A stretch of 64,000 nt of DNA from assembly GCA_963978905.1 (NCBI GenBank), contig OZ022256.1:2401501-2465500 (forward strand), read 5' to 3'. The DNA comes from Trichostrongylus colubriformis (Eukaryota > Nematoda > Chromadorea > Rhabditida > Trichostrongylidae). The translations under genes were made by a program, and so were the position numbers. The stretch's first letter is position 1. Every line of letters begins with the position of its first letter. This document shows positions 48,741-59,909 of this stretch, piece by piece. The notes below the pieces were generated by a model. That model was not told the origin of the DNA and did no database searches. It was given only the letters and a program-made list of their open reading frames with translations.

Positions 48741-50203
48741 ATGATTGGAAAGACATCCCCGAAGAAGAGGTAGTTGAAGAAGATTCTGCGTTTTTTTCGA
48801 CTTTTTCAGTTGAAGGCTATAGTTGAAGTTTTTTTAGACTTTATTTCAATGAAGTTCAGTCTTCCGACGAGTCGCCATCGAAGAAGCCAGTCCACGATGT
48901 GAAGCGAATTGGCATGAAGTATCAAGGTATCTATCGAATCCAAAGTTATCCTTTCGATGTTATCAAATCTCCTAAGTTTTTCCTCCCTTAACTTATTTGT
49001 TTTCATTTTTTCGTTGGAAGCCTTCTTTTTGAGGGAGATGAGATTTAGTCTATTAAGTTCGTCATATCGAAAAAAATCGTTGCAGATTCATCTCTTACCG
49101 TACTGGACAAATCGTCGAGAGAAGGGCAGCCCAATGACAACCTTGGGGATCATAGTGAAGAGTAAGTGATGAGTTATAATTGGCGAACGAATAGCAGTCT
49201 GGTTGCAGTTTGAGTAAAACGTGATGCGTACCGTACCAACCATCTGTGATTCTTCAGTTCCGCAAACACGCGAATCGCCTTTGCCGCCGCGCACGGTATG
49301 GGTAGCGCCATCGATGCGTTAAGCCACGTTATCCTCGTACCTAAGCGCAAATGGGGAGAATGAGATCAGGATAGACTTGCAAACTCTCCACTTCTAACTT
49401 GTGCTTCGTTTGGGGATCTTGTGGTCTACATCCTGAGCTTTTCCTGAACCATCCGAGGCTCCGTTGAAGTGTAACAGGAGTCGCGGTTTTTCCTTCATTT
49501 GTATATTCTCGTCCAGAAATGCACAATGAATTCACGAGAACTGTGGGTGTTATCAAATTACTTCTGTTATCAGCGGTGACCATCGATTTTTAGGCGAACG
49601 GAAATGTTAATGGAGCCAACGATTGACGTGGATAGCTATGAAGAAGTTGCAGTGAATGAGGAATACGACGATGGAGCGGAGTACGTTTTAGATTCACTTT
49701 AAAGTCTATACACATGATTCGACTATCCTATGTCTAGCGATTTTACTCAATATTAAGAGCTGTGTCATCCTCTTTCTTGACGTCGGAAGGCCGTGAGATG
49801 ATTGCGGGGAACACATTCCGTGAATTGAAAGGAGAAAACAATTATCTCAAAGAGCAATTACAAGCAAGCATGCTGAGGTACGGAATACATTTGGATCATT
49901 CATGTACGGTATACTTTCTTACCAAGTGCTGGATCGTCCCCCATAAACGTCGCTGCATATATGAACCGCAAAATTTGGGACCTATTTAGTCAGACGAACC
50001 AAAAAATCGGGGTTCAGGATTTGTGTGAAAACCTTGCTCAGTATTACGAACGACTGTGCTGCAGGGTGAAGCAACTTGAAGCAGTGCTCATGCAACGAAA
50101 TGGGCAAGTCAAGAAACTGGTGTCGGAGAATCTTCAATTATCGATGAAATGTCGAAAACTGATGGGCGCTTTGGCTGAAGATGAAATAAGAGAAGCTTTG
50201 TGA
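48741..50203 (+). CDS. Small coiled-coil protein, unrecognised, six exons
   Basis: Exons 48741-48769, 48838-48926, 49086-49161, 49594-49680, 49758-49877 and 49990-50203. Lengths sum to 615 with closed phases, giving 204 residues. The start MIGKTSPKKRLYFNEVQSSD is chosen as the first ATG in frame with a usable donor. Residues 10-105 are acidic and serine-rich (EEVAVNEEYDDGAE), likely disordered. Residues 105-204 are helical with heptad-like spacing (FRELKGENNYLKEQLQASML, then YYERLCCRVKQLEAVLMQRN and VKKLVSENLQLSMKCRKLMG), ending EIREAL and TGA. No family is recognised; a structural or scaffold role is only a guess. Lipoyl synthase lies downstream on the opposite strand, tail to tail (50203 and 50968). 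Confidence 0.7.
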
Positions 50204-50967
50204 GTGGCTTTTCATGATTTTTATGCAAAAATCTCGAATTCGCCTTTAAATTTTTAGGAGTTGACATTTCTCGTGTAATCATTTGCAAAACATTATCTGT
50301 GAAGCGGGACGTTTATGACGCTTGAGGAATTTTCCTCCCGGATTACACTTGCTGGAAAGCGTTTCCGTGTTATTCAAATGTGATATCTTGCATGTATTCA
50401 TTCTTTTATTCGGTAGACTGGATCCATAACTTTCGCACGGAAATTAATTTCAAAGGCAATACTTCTTCTTGAAAACCTGAAGCTGAACCCGTATTGATCA
50501 GAAGCTTGTGCCTATTTCCTACCTGCAGTTGGGGCAGTCACATTTCCCGCACTTTAGGTCGCTGCATTGTTATTAAGATCATAGCCTTTTTGGCTTTCGC
50601 TCTTGTTTTGCTGTTGTTGCTTATGCTTCAGTTTCTCAGTGAGAGTATGTAATGTCCATTAATTTTTTATCAAGCTCTTTCCACAACCGAATTAGGCGCT
50701 TTATTACACGAATTCTATACTAACTTTTTGATATTTCACAATCAACAGATTCACGTCTTTTTCCGTATACAACACTAGTCAAACTGTTTTTGTTCAAAAT
50801 AAAAGTTTCGAGAATGTTGAGCAATGGTCACGACTAGTAAGGAGGAGCGAGCCCACTCATATCACATGGCTCTTGTGGGAAATGCTAAAATCCCTCCAAA
50901 TTATAAATACACAACAAAATTTGACATCGACTAGGGAGGGGCAAGAACTAGCCATCTACCCTTCTCT

Positions 50968-53402
50968 CTAGGGTTTTCCAGATTCGCTTCTCTTACGAAG
51001 AACATTCTTCAGGTAGTATTCACCCGCTTTATACGAGGACCGTACCAGTGGACCAGATGCAACGTACAGAAATCCCATTTCACGTGCGATTCGGCCCCAT
51101 TCGTCAAATCTGCAAATAGAATACGATAGGAAAATAGCTCACATACTGAAGGTATACAAAAAACGGAAAATGGCCCGTGAAAATCCGGAAAAGAAAGAAG
51201 CACGACCGTTAGAAAACTCTCACTTCTCAGGAGTGACCCATTCCTTTACCAATAAGTGTCGCTTCGTTGGTTGCATGTATTGACCAAATGTGACTACATC
51301 TACGTCGTGGCTTCTCAGATCAGTTAAACATTGCCGTACCTAAATCGTCCGCAATATTCGAATATATAACCCAGAAATCAAAAGATTTAACAAGATTACC
51401 TCATCATCTGTCTCACCAAGACCAAGCATGATTGATGTCTTCGTGATGAGTTTAGGATTAGTAGTTTTTGCACGTTTTAGAACTAAAAACATTGTTTGAA
51501 ACATCACCATGTGGACTGTATCAACAAAATATACAAATGAAAGGACTGAAAAGTTCATTTGAAGCTTGCAAAATCTAAAAAACGCAAGTAGATCACCTGC
51601 AAGTGATTGGCCGTATTTCGCCCTTGGATCTCGAACCCATGGCGTCAATCGTTCGACAGTTTCCACATTGTGAGCGTAAACATCAAGACCACTTCTAAAC
51701 AAGAAGGTGCTATACGTTGAGGAGGAAGAGGGGGGAGGCAATCTGTTCAACTTAAAACTCACTGGGATGCCAAATACGTTCATATATGTTCCCGTGAAGC
51801 TTACTTTACTGTTTAACAATCATGTGAAAACATGCTACTGTTCGAAGGTCAACAAAGCCCCCCCCCCCCTCTCCTCCTCATTAGTAGCACTGAAAAATGT
51901 GACATCGGAATCCAAGACAGGATAGAGATAGCAGCGACCATATAGATAGTGTGGTACTCTCTCATAGAATTAAACATACAAGACACAGCATAGAAATTGC
52001 AAAGTTATAGGTTCCAAATGGAAGTTTATGAGAGTCCAAGATTCACTCACAAAGCCAACATATCAACGCTCTCTGTACGACCTGCGAAATCGGGCAAAAG
52101 ACATTCGACCAACAGCTCTGGTCTCTCCTTCTTCATAAGCTGAACAGTTTTGCAAAGATGGCTAGCACCGCCATCTTCTACGTCATCTCTGGAACGACCG
52201 CTTGTATGATATCAAAACTTAGAGATATATCCCCCTAACACCCACCGATCAACTGATGTGACAACGATGTAATCTACATCCCATGATTTTACGGCCAATG
52301 CAGTGTTTTCTGGCTCCATAGGGTCTAATGGCGGCGGCTTTCGAGCTGTTTTCACCGAGCAAAACCTGAAAAAACAAGTAGAATAATGAATAATTAAACA
52401 ATAAAAGAATTATTTAAACATTTAGTGAACATGAAAATCAACCCTAGCGAGACATACCTACAACCTCGAGTGCATGTGTCACCCATTAAAAGGATCGTTG
52501 CTGTTGATATCGAATCCTTAGAACCTCCCCAACATTCTCCCAAGTTCGGACACCTGAAGCAATTCAGGTGATCTCCTGAAGGCAACTAATTCAAATTCAG
52601 CTAACCTGGCTTCTTCGCAGACTGTGGCTAGCTTGAGGCCTTTTAGTTGTTTCTTCAACCGTGAGACATTTTCGTTCTCACTTGGAAGAACCTAAAGAGA
52701 TAATCGGTATTTTTAACAAATATTACAATCATAAAGTAGGCCGCGGTCACATCTTGCGAAACCGCGACTTTGCAATCGCGTGTTTTACGCGCAATCGCTG
52801 ACTCCATAGGCCGTAGTCATACTCACCGCCGGCAGGGCGTGGCTGCGTTCGCATCCAGCGAGGGAGAGTAGCAACGGGGAGGTGCAGAGATGATGCAGGC
52901 AACGAGGCAGGGTGGCATAGGCGGAGACGCGGAAATACGCAGCCACGGCCTGCCGTCGGCACCGCAAAGTATGACCACGGCCGTACGTGCCTAATGTTCA
53001 CATCAAATGGTACCGAGCTGCAATATGTACGCAAGGCGTAACGCGCCTTCTGAATCACGAAACATACAATATGATTCATACCTTTTCCTTTTTCAACCAT
53101 TCAGGTAACCTCAGCCGACGGTCACCTTTCTCGAGCTTTAACTTGCCTTTGTATTTGGCCACAGCTTCATCGACGCTACCTAAAATATGCCACCAGCTCA
53201 AACGACATCATGAAAGCCAAAACCAAAAATTGCTGGAACATAAAAGAATGTTCACACCAAAGAAAGTTAAAGGCATTTAAAAGAAACCTGAGCTGACAAA
53301 GTCTTCAAAAGACGGGCCATCTTTGATCTTTGTTTTAGGTTCTGACGAAGATGCCGAATATGCACGGAATTTTTGGAAGACTGGTCGTGTTCGTTGAAGC
53401 AT
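50968..53402 (-). CDS. lias: Lipoyl synthase, mitochondrial (radical SAM), complete, ten exons
   Basis: Inserts two sulfurs into protein-bound octanoyl groups to make lipoyl cofactor for pyruvate and 2-oxoglutarate dehydrogenases and the glycine cleavage system. Exons: 53402-53288, 53179-53082, 52691-52606, 52553-52458, 52365-52246, 52188-52051, 51694-51597, 51482-51400, 51339-51224, 51109-50968. Sum 1092, phases close, 363 residues, usual family length. The N terminus [20 protein letters not shown] is basic and serine-rich, as for a mitochondrial presequence. The auxiliary 4Fe-4S ligands are C96, C101 and C107 ([14 protein letters not shown]4CX5C). The radical-SAM ligands are C127, C131 and C134 ([11 protein letters not shown]). 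[28 protein letters not shown] and [14 protein letters not shown] are diagnostic. The C-terminal VRSSY supplies the conserved cluster-ligating serine. Every key residue is present, so it is likely functional. A nested MITE lies in intron 2. Confidence 0.97.
52739..52985. repeat. Palindromic MITE and adjacent fragment in lias intron
   Basis: A complete copy at 52807-52985 has arms TAGGCCGTAGTCATACTCAC and CGCAAAGTATGACCACGGCC with the standard interior. Directly left of it TAGGCCGCGGTCACATCTTG begins a second, shorter family member (52739-52800) with GCGAAACCGCG words. The two abut in the intron between exons 52691 and 53082. Confidence 0.75.
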
Positions 53403-53670
53403 GGTACAAGGCAACGGCAATTTAAAAAATAAAATGAAAGAAAAGGGTAAATACTGTAAAGTTGGGGTTAGCTTTTCCTTGGTCTGCAATATTCCGTAAC
53501 TTTGGTGCAATAGTGCGTGTGGGCGGCAGGTTTGAAAGGCGTTTTATGCGGGAACGTTTAACCGTTCACTTCCATTTTTGCAGCTTAACTTCTCTAAGAT
53601 TTTTCTATTCTCTATCGAGGCCCGATGTCTTGTTTTAACTATGTTGTGGTAGAGCTGGAGAAGAGCTCGT

Positions 53671-54044
53671 GGGTCAATAATCGTGGGGGGGATGGGAATA
53701 CGCAAAATTTCCACCGATGTCGAATCTCCTTTCCCTTCCTAGGCTTGGACTAAAGCAGATGAGACAGATACTTTGGCAGACGCTTCTTCATGTACAGTCC
53801 ATTTCGGAGCGCCTGATGGGGCGTGGCCTACGGACTTGGGTGAGAGTTCAAACTCTCTCACTCCGCCACACACTCTCCCCCTTGCCCCGCACTCCCACTC
53901 TCGTCACTCACCCATGTTCGTAAGCCACGCCCTATCAGGCACTCCGAAACGGAGTATAGGAGGAGGGGATATGGATTTTAGCCTAAGCCTAAGGAAGGAA
54001 GGAGCTTCGACGTCGGTGAAAAGTTGCTTCTTACAATTGACCCG
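53671..54044. repeat. TIR element, family 3, with nested palindrome
   Basis: GTCAATAATCGTGGG and, inverted, TTCTTACAATTGACCC form the outer ends. TAGGCTTGGACTAAAGCAGA and TTTTAGCCTAAGCCTA match the subterminal parts of the 46738-46940 copy. In its middle, 53803-53953, TTCGGAGCGCCTGATGGGGC and CCCTATCAGGCACTCCGAAA form a second inverted pair, so one element sits in another. Confidence 0.7.
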
Positions 54045-54804
54045 AGGCCGTCTTTGACACCGCTCGTCTTCTGCTTGTTTATTCAAATCTATTTCGGAAA
54101 GATTTTATATATATTCTCTGTTCTTTTGCCAATCCTTCGAATTTCTACCTAGCAGTAGGCAAAAGTTGCGGGTTTTGCCTATGCTAAAGGAGTGCTACTT
54201 AATTTTTATACGCTTTATTGTTGCTTTCAAGTATTTTGTTTCCTTGTTCTCTTCAAGTGTTTTAGTTTGTAAGGACTTGGCGCTTTCATCACTCTCTTGT
54301 CGCTGGACGTAGCTGTAACTTTCCCTCATTCTACCAAATCACAACGAAGTTCATTGTATGTCAATTGATAGTTTCAGCCCTTTCTACCGAGTCCTGTAGA
54401 TGCGTTCCTGTTCTGTACATAAGCTTAGCGCTTTACTTTCTCAATGGACGTGCATTTCACATATTCATTGTTACGGTATTGAAGAGGCCGACGTACTTGA
54501 CGACTTAAAAGAAGAGCTCATTAAGCTGCAAAAGAAGGACAAGGTGGGTTGCTCCTGGACGGTTCGTCAATTTCTGTTGATCTAATTTTCTGGCGCTGTG
54601 TACTGCGGGAATGGGTATTCAGAGCAAGGGAGTTCCAAACTAGTAAGGGGGGGGGGGGGCTCTTGTTGAGTGATGCATAGTAACATACCTTCACCAGAAT
54701 AGAAGAGTAACTTTAGCTTTATACAATCATATCTGCATATATGCGGTACTACAGTGGTTTGTTGAGACGTTAGTCTCGACAAACGACTCTAGTATCGTAA
54801 AGGC

Positions 54805-55009
54805 TTGTTTCCGTTCCACATACTGCTGAGGTTATACCTTGCGGCTCGTACGATCCGCAGGATCGCAAAATTGCAAAATCCTCAGACTGCAATACAGGGT
54901 ATTGTCATGCTGTCTCAGTTCCGTGAGCTATTTTCCCGAGCTCTTTACCACTCTGGGCCGTCAGTGGCAACGGAGCTGCTTCGTAGAAAGCCAGAGTGGG
55001 ATCCGCGAG
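54805..55009 (+). CDS. Possible ORC5 N-terminal exon
   Basis: An open frame with MLSQFRELFSRALYHSGP and ATELLRRKPEWDPR before a donor-like GAG|GTATAA. The start, VMLSQFRELFSRAL, resembles the first helix before the P-loop in ORC5 proteins (a short residue run ahead of a hydrophobic strand), but the P-loop itself does not follow. It ends in phase 1, while the next sure ORC5 exon at 58126 begins in phase 0, so at least one more exon is needed. Another helical fragment (ADVLDDLKEELIKLQKKDK) lies at about 54481-54542 and may belong to the same or another gene. Confidence 0.3.
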
Positions 55010-55378
55010 GTATAACTTCAGAACCTCAGCCTACAGCTACGTTCAACACCCCCACCCCTCTCCTCGTGCTTTCCTTTGGGACAGGCAGGGGCATCCGAAT
55101 CCAGTACTGCAGCACTATCAAAACAATTTGGGGTGGATAGGAAGAATGATTATCTAGGATGGATTTTGATGTAGGTATACCCACGCGAAAAGAAAAGAAG
55201 CGCCGTGGTAAATGGAGCAATTCCGCTTTTTCCTTCCTATTAGGGTATTGTGATTTCTGAATGCCGTGTGATCTGTAAGTGCGGGACGCTTTTCATGATG
55301 TTGAGATAAGTTGAAATAGAGCAGCTGTGAAACTCCCGTATTGGTCCGAGTGGTCCAACTTTCTCAATTGGTTATATA

Positions 55379-57926
55379 CAGTAGCGCTCAAAAGTCTTCG
55401 GCGAAATGGTCTTTCACTTGGGTTTTTCACTTGTAACTTTTTTGCGACTGGACCAATCAAAGAGAAATTCTAGTATGTTGTACTTGAGACACTGCATACT
55501 TAATACACTGTGTTTCATATCTATAGGTGCACCCCAATATTTTTAATTACCGCTGTTTCTCTGAATTCTACAAGGCTGTGATGATTACCAATAAACTTTT
55601 TGTACCGGAATTCGCTAGATAAAGTGTTCTCAGGGAATTTCGAGCACAAGAACCTTTATAATAAATAGTCCTATTTTTCACCGTTTCAAAACTGTAGGTC
55701 CACACCGCGATTTCATTAAATTTATTACGAGAATAAGCAACAACTGAGCAACTAATAACTTCTAGGTCCTCCTTTATTCGCAATGACTTCAATCAAGCGC
55801 TTCTGCATGCTCCCTGCTAGATTCGTCGGGACGGTTGGATCGAGGGCAGTCCACATTTCGACAATGGACGTCTTCAACTCTTCAACGGATCGTACTGCTT
55901 GGCATCGCTGTAGATCTTTTGCACCATGATAGCCCGTACATTTTCCATTGGATCCACGTCAGGAGAGCAGGCCGGCCATTCGAGAACGTCGATATTTCTG
56001 GTGCAATCCGCGCCGTAAATGACCGACTTGCATGGATTGCAGCATTGTCGTGCATGAACGTGAACGACCTTGTATTGAGGCGACGTAGAAAAAGAAGGGA
56101 TGGTCTTCCAGGATCTTCTGGCAGTCCTCCTAGTCCATGCGGCACAATACGAAGGCCAGGTCGAGCAGCCCATACTCGCAAAGGGTACCCCAGACCATGA
56201 GCGAACCCCTGTCAAAATTTCGTCTCGAGAAAGACGGTAGTTCTTCCCGCATATCCCGCCAGTTCTGCTTCCCAGCGTGCGGTCTGTCAAGATTAAACTT
56301 CTCATCGCTCCAGATCATCTTAAACAAAAAAGACTTGTGCAAGGCTTCAAAAAGATGGAAAGTCGCAAGTACCCTGCCTTAGACCAATCTCTTTTGATGT
56401 TCTTAGTCGCAAACTCAAGCGAGCCATCTTGTAACGTTCTGTGAGCCTCGGGACTCGCTTCATAGTCTCTCTGGTGAGGTTTTTAAAGGACTGAGAGACC
56501 TATCATACGGATACTTCTCTCACAGAAAGAGACATTTCGGCTCGCTCCCGATTGAGGCACATCGTGGAGTTCGACAGAAAGCGTCCAATCATTCTCTAAT
56601 CTTGCCTGGAGAGCTTTCGTGGACGGCCACCAGGGTTCTCCTCTCCGTAGTGTTCTGGATCTTGCAGGTAGATGTTCTTGCAGTTGTGTGACCGACCAGT
56701 TCGAGCAGCGATCTTCCTCCGTGACCATCCAGCTTCGACGAAGGCTTGCACTCGAGCTTGTTCTTCTGGAGTAAGACGCGTACCACCAGGCATTGAGAGG
56801 ATAATGTTGACCACGACCGTATGCATGCCCAAGTTCAGATTGGTTTCATACTTGTGGTGAAAGGAAATTGTTTCATCAGTGGACCTATAGTTTTGAAACG
56901 GGCAAGATTTAGCTTTTGGAATAACAAAAAAGCCTCTTCAAGCGATGAGGTCAAAGAGGAGGTTTTTAGAAAACCTTTCGATTTAGCTGCAAACTTCTAC
57001 TCCGGGGTATTTTGACCTGTAGAGCACGAATATAACATTCATTTGGTGCGAAAGCGCTTGGCGCCTGCGCCATAGGCGCCGGCGCCAAAATGGGGTGGAT
57101 CACCAAACTCGCTCAGAATTTGTCTCATGGGGTATTTCGACCCGTAGAACACGACTATGACATTTGTTTGGTGCGAAATCGCTTGGCGCCTGCGCCATAA
57201 GCGCTCGCGCCAAAATGGCGCCTATGGCGCAGGCGCCAAGCAGTTTCGCGCCAAACGAGTGTCATATTTGTGTTCTACGTGTCAAATTACCCTTGGGACA
57301 AGTTTGCAGCCAAATCGAGAAGTTTTCCAAACATCACCTCTTCGACCACATCGGTTGGAGAGGCAGTGGGGTAGCTTTGGGTAAATAGTGCCAAAAAACA
57401 TTTCAGAGTTTCGACATTCTCGAAAACACTTTTTAGAGGACTTTCGATGGTGAGAAACTCAGTAATCACGTTACAGCTTTTCAAAATGTATGGGGAGTCC
57501 ATAAGCTGAAGATGCAAGGGTGGACCTATAGATATGAAACGCAGTGTATACTATTTCGGCGCTCAACGGTGTAGGTTACGTGACTATATGAAATTTTTTG
57601 TTTTTGGAGTGCCATCGCTATGCCGTCCCGCTGTGTCGCTGTCATCAAAAGTCGTGGTATATTTCAACAAAATATAGATGTTCTCCGAGGCTTGCTCGTT
57701 TTGTTTTTGTAAAGAAATCCGATTCTTGATAAAGCCTCTTTCTTTTTTTTCGGTGGTCTTGTAGTAAATTCTTGTAAAAAACCATGAAAAGAGTCAAGCG
57801 ACACTCAAGTAGAAGGAAATGTTGGCAATAGGTTCAGGCACCACATAGCAAAATTTTGTCAAATTTGGTCAAATAGAAAAAAGATATGACAAAAAAGTTT
57901 TGGCCGAAGACTTTTGAGCGCTACTG
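55379..57926 (-). mobile_element. Tc1-like transposon, decayed (DD34E)
   Basis: Ends CAGTAGCGCTCAAAAGTCTT and, inverted, AGACTTTTGAGCGCTACTG, flanked by TA on each side, 2548 bases. The transposase is on the minus strand between about 56820 and 55790, broken by frameshifts. It has an N-terminal LTPEEQARVQAFVEAGWSRR and KIAARTGRS helix-turn-helix, the catalytic region MIWSDEKFNLDRP (first Asp), FMHDNAAIHAS (second Asp) and WPACSPDVDPMENV (Glu). The right third (56935-57365) holds nested inverted repeats. It sits in the upstream part of the ORC5 locus. Confidence 0.9.
56935..57365. repeat. Inverted and direct repeats nested in the Tc1 element
   Basis: TTTTAGAAAACCTTTCGATT and AGCTGCAAACTTCTACTCC at about 56966-57003 are mirrored by CAAGTTTGCAGCCAAATCGA and AGTTTTCCAAACATCACCTC near 57299-57345. 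Inside, the block TTTGGTGCGAAAGCGCTTGG with CGCCTGCGCCATAGGCGCCG occurs at about 57040-57090 and 57158-57215, and again inverted at about 57220-57260. It is a fold-back element in its own right. Confidence 0.75.
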
Positions 57927-58125
57927 TATATAGTGGCTGGCTACGCAAGAGCGCAAGAGAACGCAAAAGGTAGATCACTTGGGGGGGGGGGGAGTGTGAC
58001 GAGCTGGCAAGGAGTGGCTAGGATACTGTAATTTACACCGATTGCATTGAAATTTTGTTTACGACCAAAGGTCTCAAAGGCTACTGTCTTCAGTTTTTCT
58101 CTTCAATTACAAACATGTGTTTCAG

Positions 58126-59901
58126 CATTCTTTCTACGTCGTTGTCAATTGTTTTCTGGTGAATGGCTCTTTCAAATTGCTAGTCGACGAAATTTTGCGA
58201 GAACTGAATCTTCAACCTCAGGGCAAGGTGAACACTATCAACGCGCTGGCGGTTTTCTTGGGCAAACATCTGTTTTCCGCGTAGGGATAAATATACTCAT
58301 TATTTTTTCGATACATTCTGCTTTTATCTATAACTTCTTTTTTAGGAAAGACCATGTGAAACTCACCGTTGTACTTGATCAAGCTCATTATCTTTCATCA
58401 TTTCCAGTGTCGACTATCAAAGGATTATTGTCACTACCAAAATCGGTATGTCACAAGGTCGAAATCAGCAGAGAAAGATTATCTCATGTAGCGCTCAATG
58501 AGTATACTGTTTTCAGATGAGTATCATATGCCCAGATCTCAATGATCCATTAATTCGTTTTGTAACGCATAGCGAATTACCGTGGGATCGAATAGGAATG
58601 CTTAATGTGGTGCCACAACCAGTTTCTATAGGTTTTGAAAGTCGCTCAGAAGGTATGTTGTCTAATGGTGTGTGCCATTAATACAGAATTCCTGTGGCGC
58701 GTACGCGTTGCGTGCGAGCCAGGAGCACTGTATGAAGTGGTCTTGAAGAAACATGTTTGACATCCGTGGGTGTGGGACACGACAATCGCTTTGCGACCCA
58801 ACCGAATTTGGCATTTCTAACTCTCCTTCGCACCGCGTTCACGAACGACGCCGCCACGCGAATTTTTAGCCTAGTGGTACATCCTCGCGGTCTTGTTACT
58901 TTTGGTGCTGTAGGAATGACGGGGCGAAAAGACAAATCGTCCGCGTCAAAAGATTCTGATACAACGCTTAAGTTATATGTATGATGTAGATTTATCGTTT
59001 CTTGTATAGTAAGTTTGAGATTTCTCAGAGGAATGTATCGGTTTGATTGCTGAAGCTTTGAGAGATGAATGCAACAGGAGAGTTGTTGAGTATGTGGTGA
59101 AGGCCGTATTTTTCGAGTGCTGTGATGCTCAGAGGATCTTGCAAATTGTGAGTTTCTAACCCATTTATCTCTGAGTGTCTTTTTATCAACTTTTACTACT
59201 TTCAGGTTCGAATTGCGGTTGAGAAATATACTGAGAAGCATGGTGATGTAAATGATATAAAGAATTTAAAGTTGTTACCCGTTTTGGAGACTCTTGTAGG
59301 TATTTTTTATCTTCTATCATTTTTTTTCAAGGAGCGTATTTCATTTCGTGTGAATTCCACGATGAGTTTCGCATTATGTTGCTTTTAGGATGAGACCGAT
59401 TGCTACTGGCAGGATGAGAATGAACGTGAAGGTTTTGTAGATCTTCCATTGAGCACGAGGTTGGTGTTCTGCACCGTGTCTTCCTTCAACAATTCTACAT
59501 CTCTGATTTTTTTTTTTTTGGAAAAAGCTCATACTGATGTATTTCGATGTCTCAGGACATTTTCAATTTTTTCAGATTTCTTCTTGTGGCATCTTTTTGT
59601 GCAAGTCACAATCCCTCATCAACGGATAAACGATATTTTGCTAAGGTGAGAGTTTTCATACTAAAAAATAACTTGCGTTCTTTTTATCGTCTCTGTTATT
59701 ACAAAATGAATGAATATGTTTAAGTTTCACGGTAAGGAAAAGCGGTCGGAGGCTCGTGAACGAAAAGCTGAGCAGTCTGCAGAACAACGTGACGGGGAAG
59801 CCAAATCAGCTGAGCTACAACGTATCAAGTGCATCTACCTAGCCCTCGCAAACTTGTATCCAGTAAAAGGCGTCAACATGGATATAGATGTTAATTCACA
59901 G
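58126..59901 (+). CDS. orc5: Origin recognition complex subunit 5 (ORC5), eight exons seen, both ends missing
   Basis: Part of the complex that binds replication origins and loads MCM. Exons: 58126-58280, 58346-58445, 58517-58652, 59029-59147, 59206-59295, 59389-59459, 59576-59645, 59725-59901. Phases close (918 bases, 306 codons). Matches to ORC5: HSFYVVVNCFLVNGSFKLLV and DEILREL (human strand-helix ending VFVNC..LLLEQIL), LTVVLDQAHYL (Walker B position), VTHSELPWDRI, and above all RFLLVASFCASHNPSSTDKR followed by YFAK and FHGKEKR, the most conserved ORC5 segment. The 59725 acceptor (TTTAAG) is weak. The Walker A exon and start lie upstream; the Tc1 element 55379-57926 lies in that region. 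The C-terminal winged-helix exons after 59901 (donor GTCAGT) were not found. Introns are 50 to 380 bases. Confidence 0.85.
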
Positions 59902-59909
59902 GTCAGTGA

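Noticed and set aside
58678..59241. 187-codon minus frame over the ORC5 locus
   Set aside because: Overlaps two sure ORC5 exons on the other strand and shows no motif.
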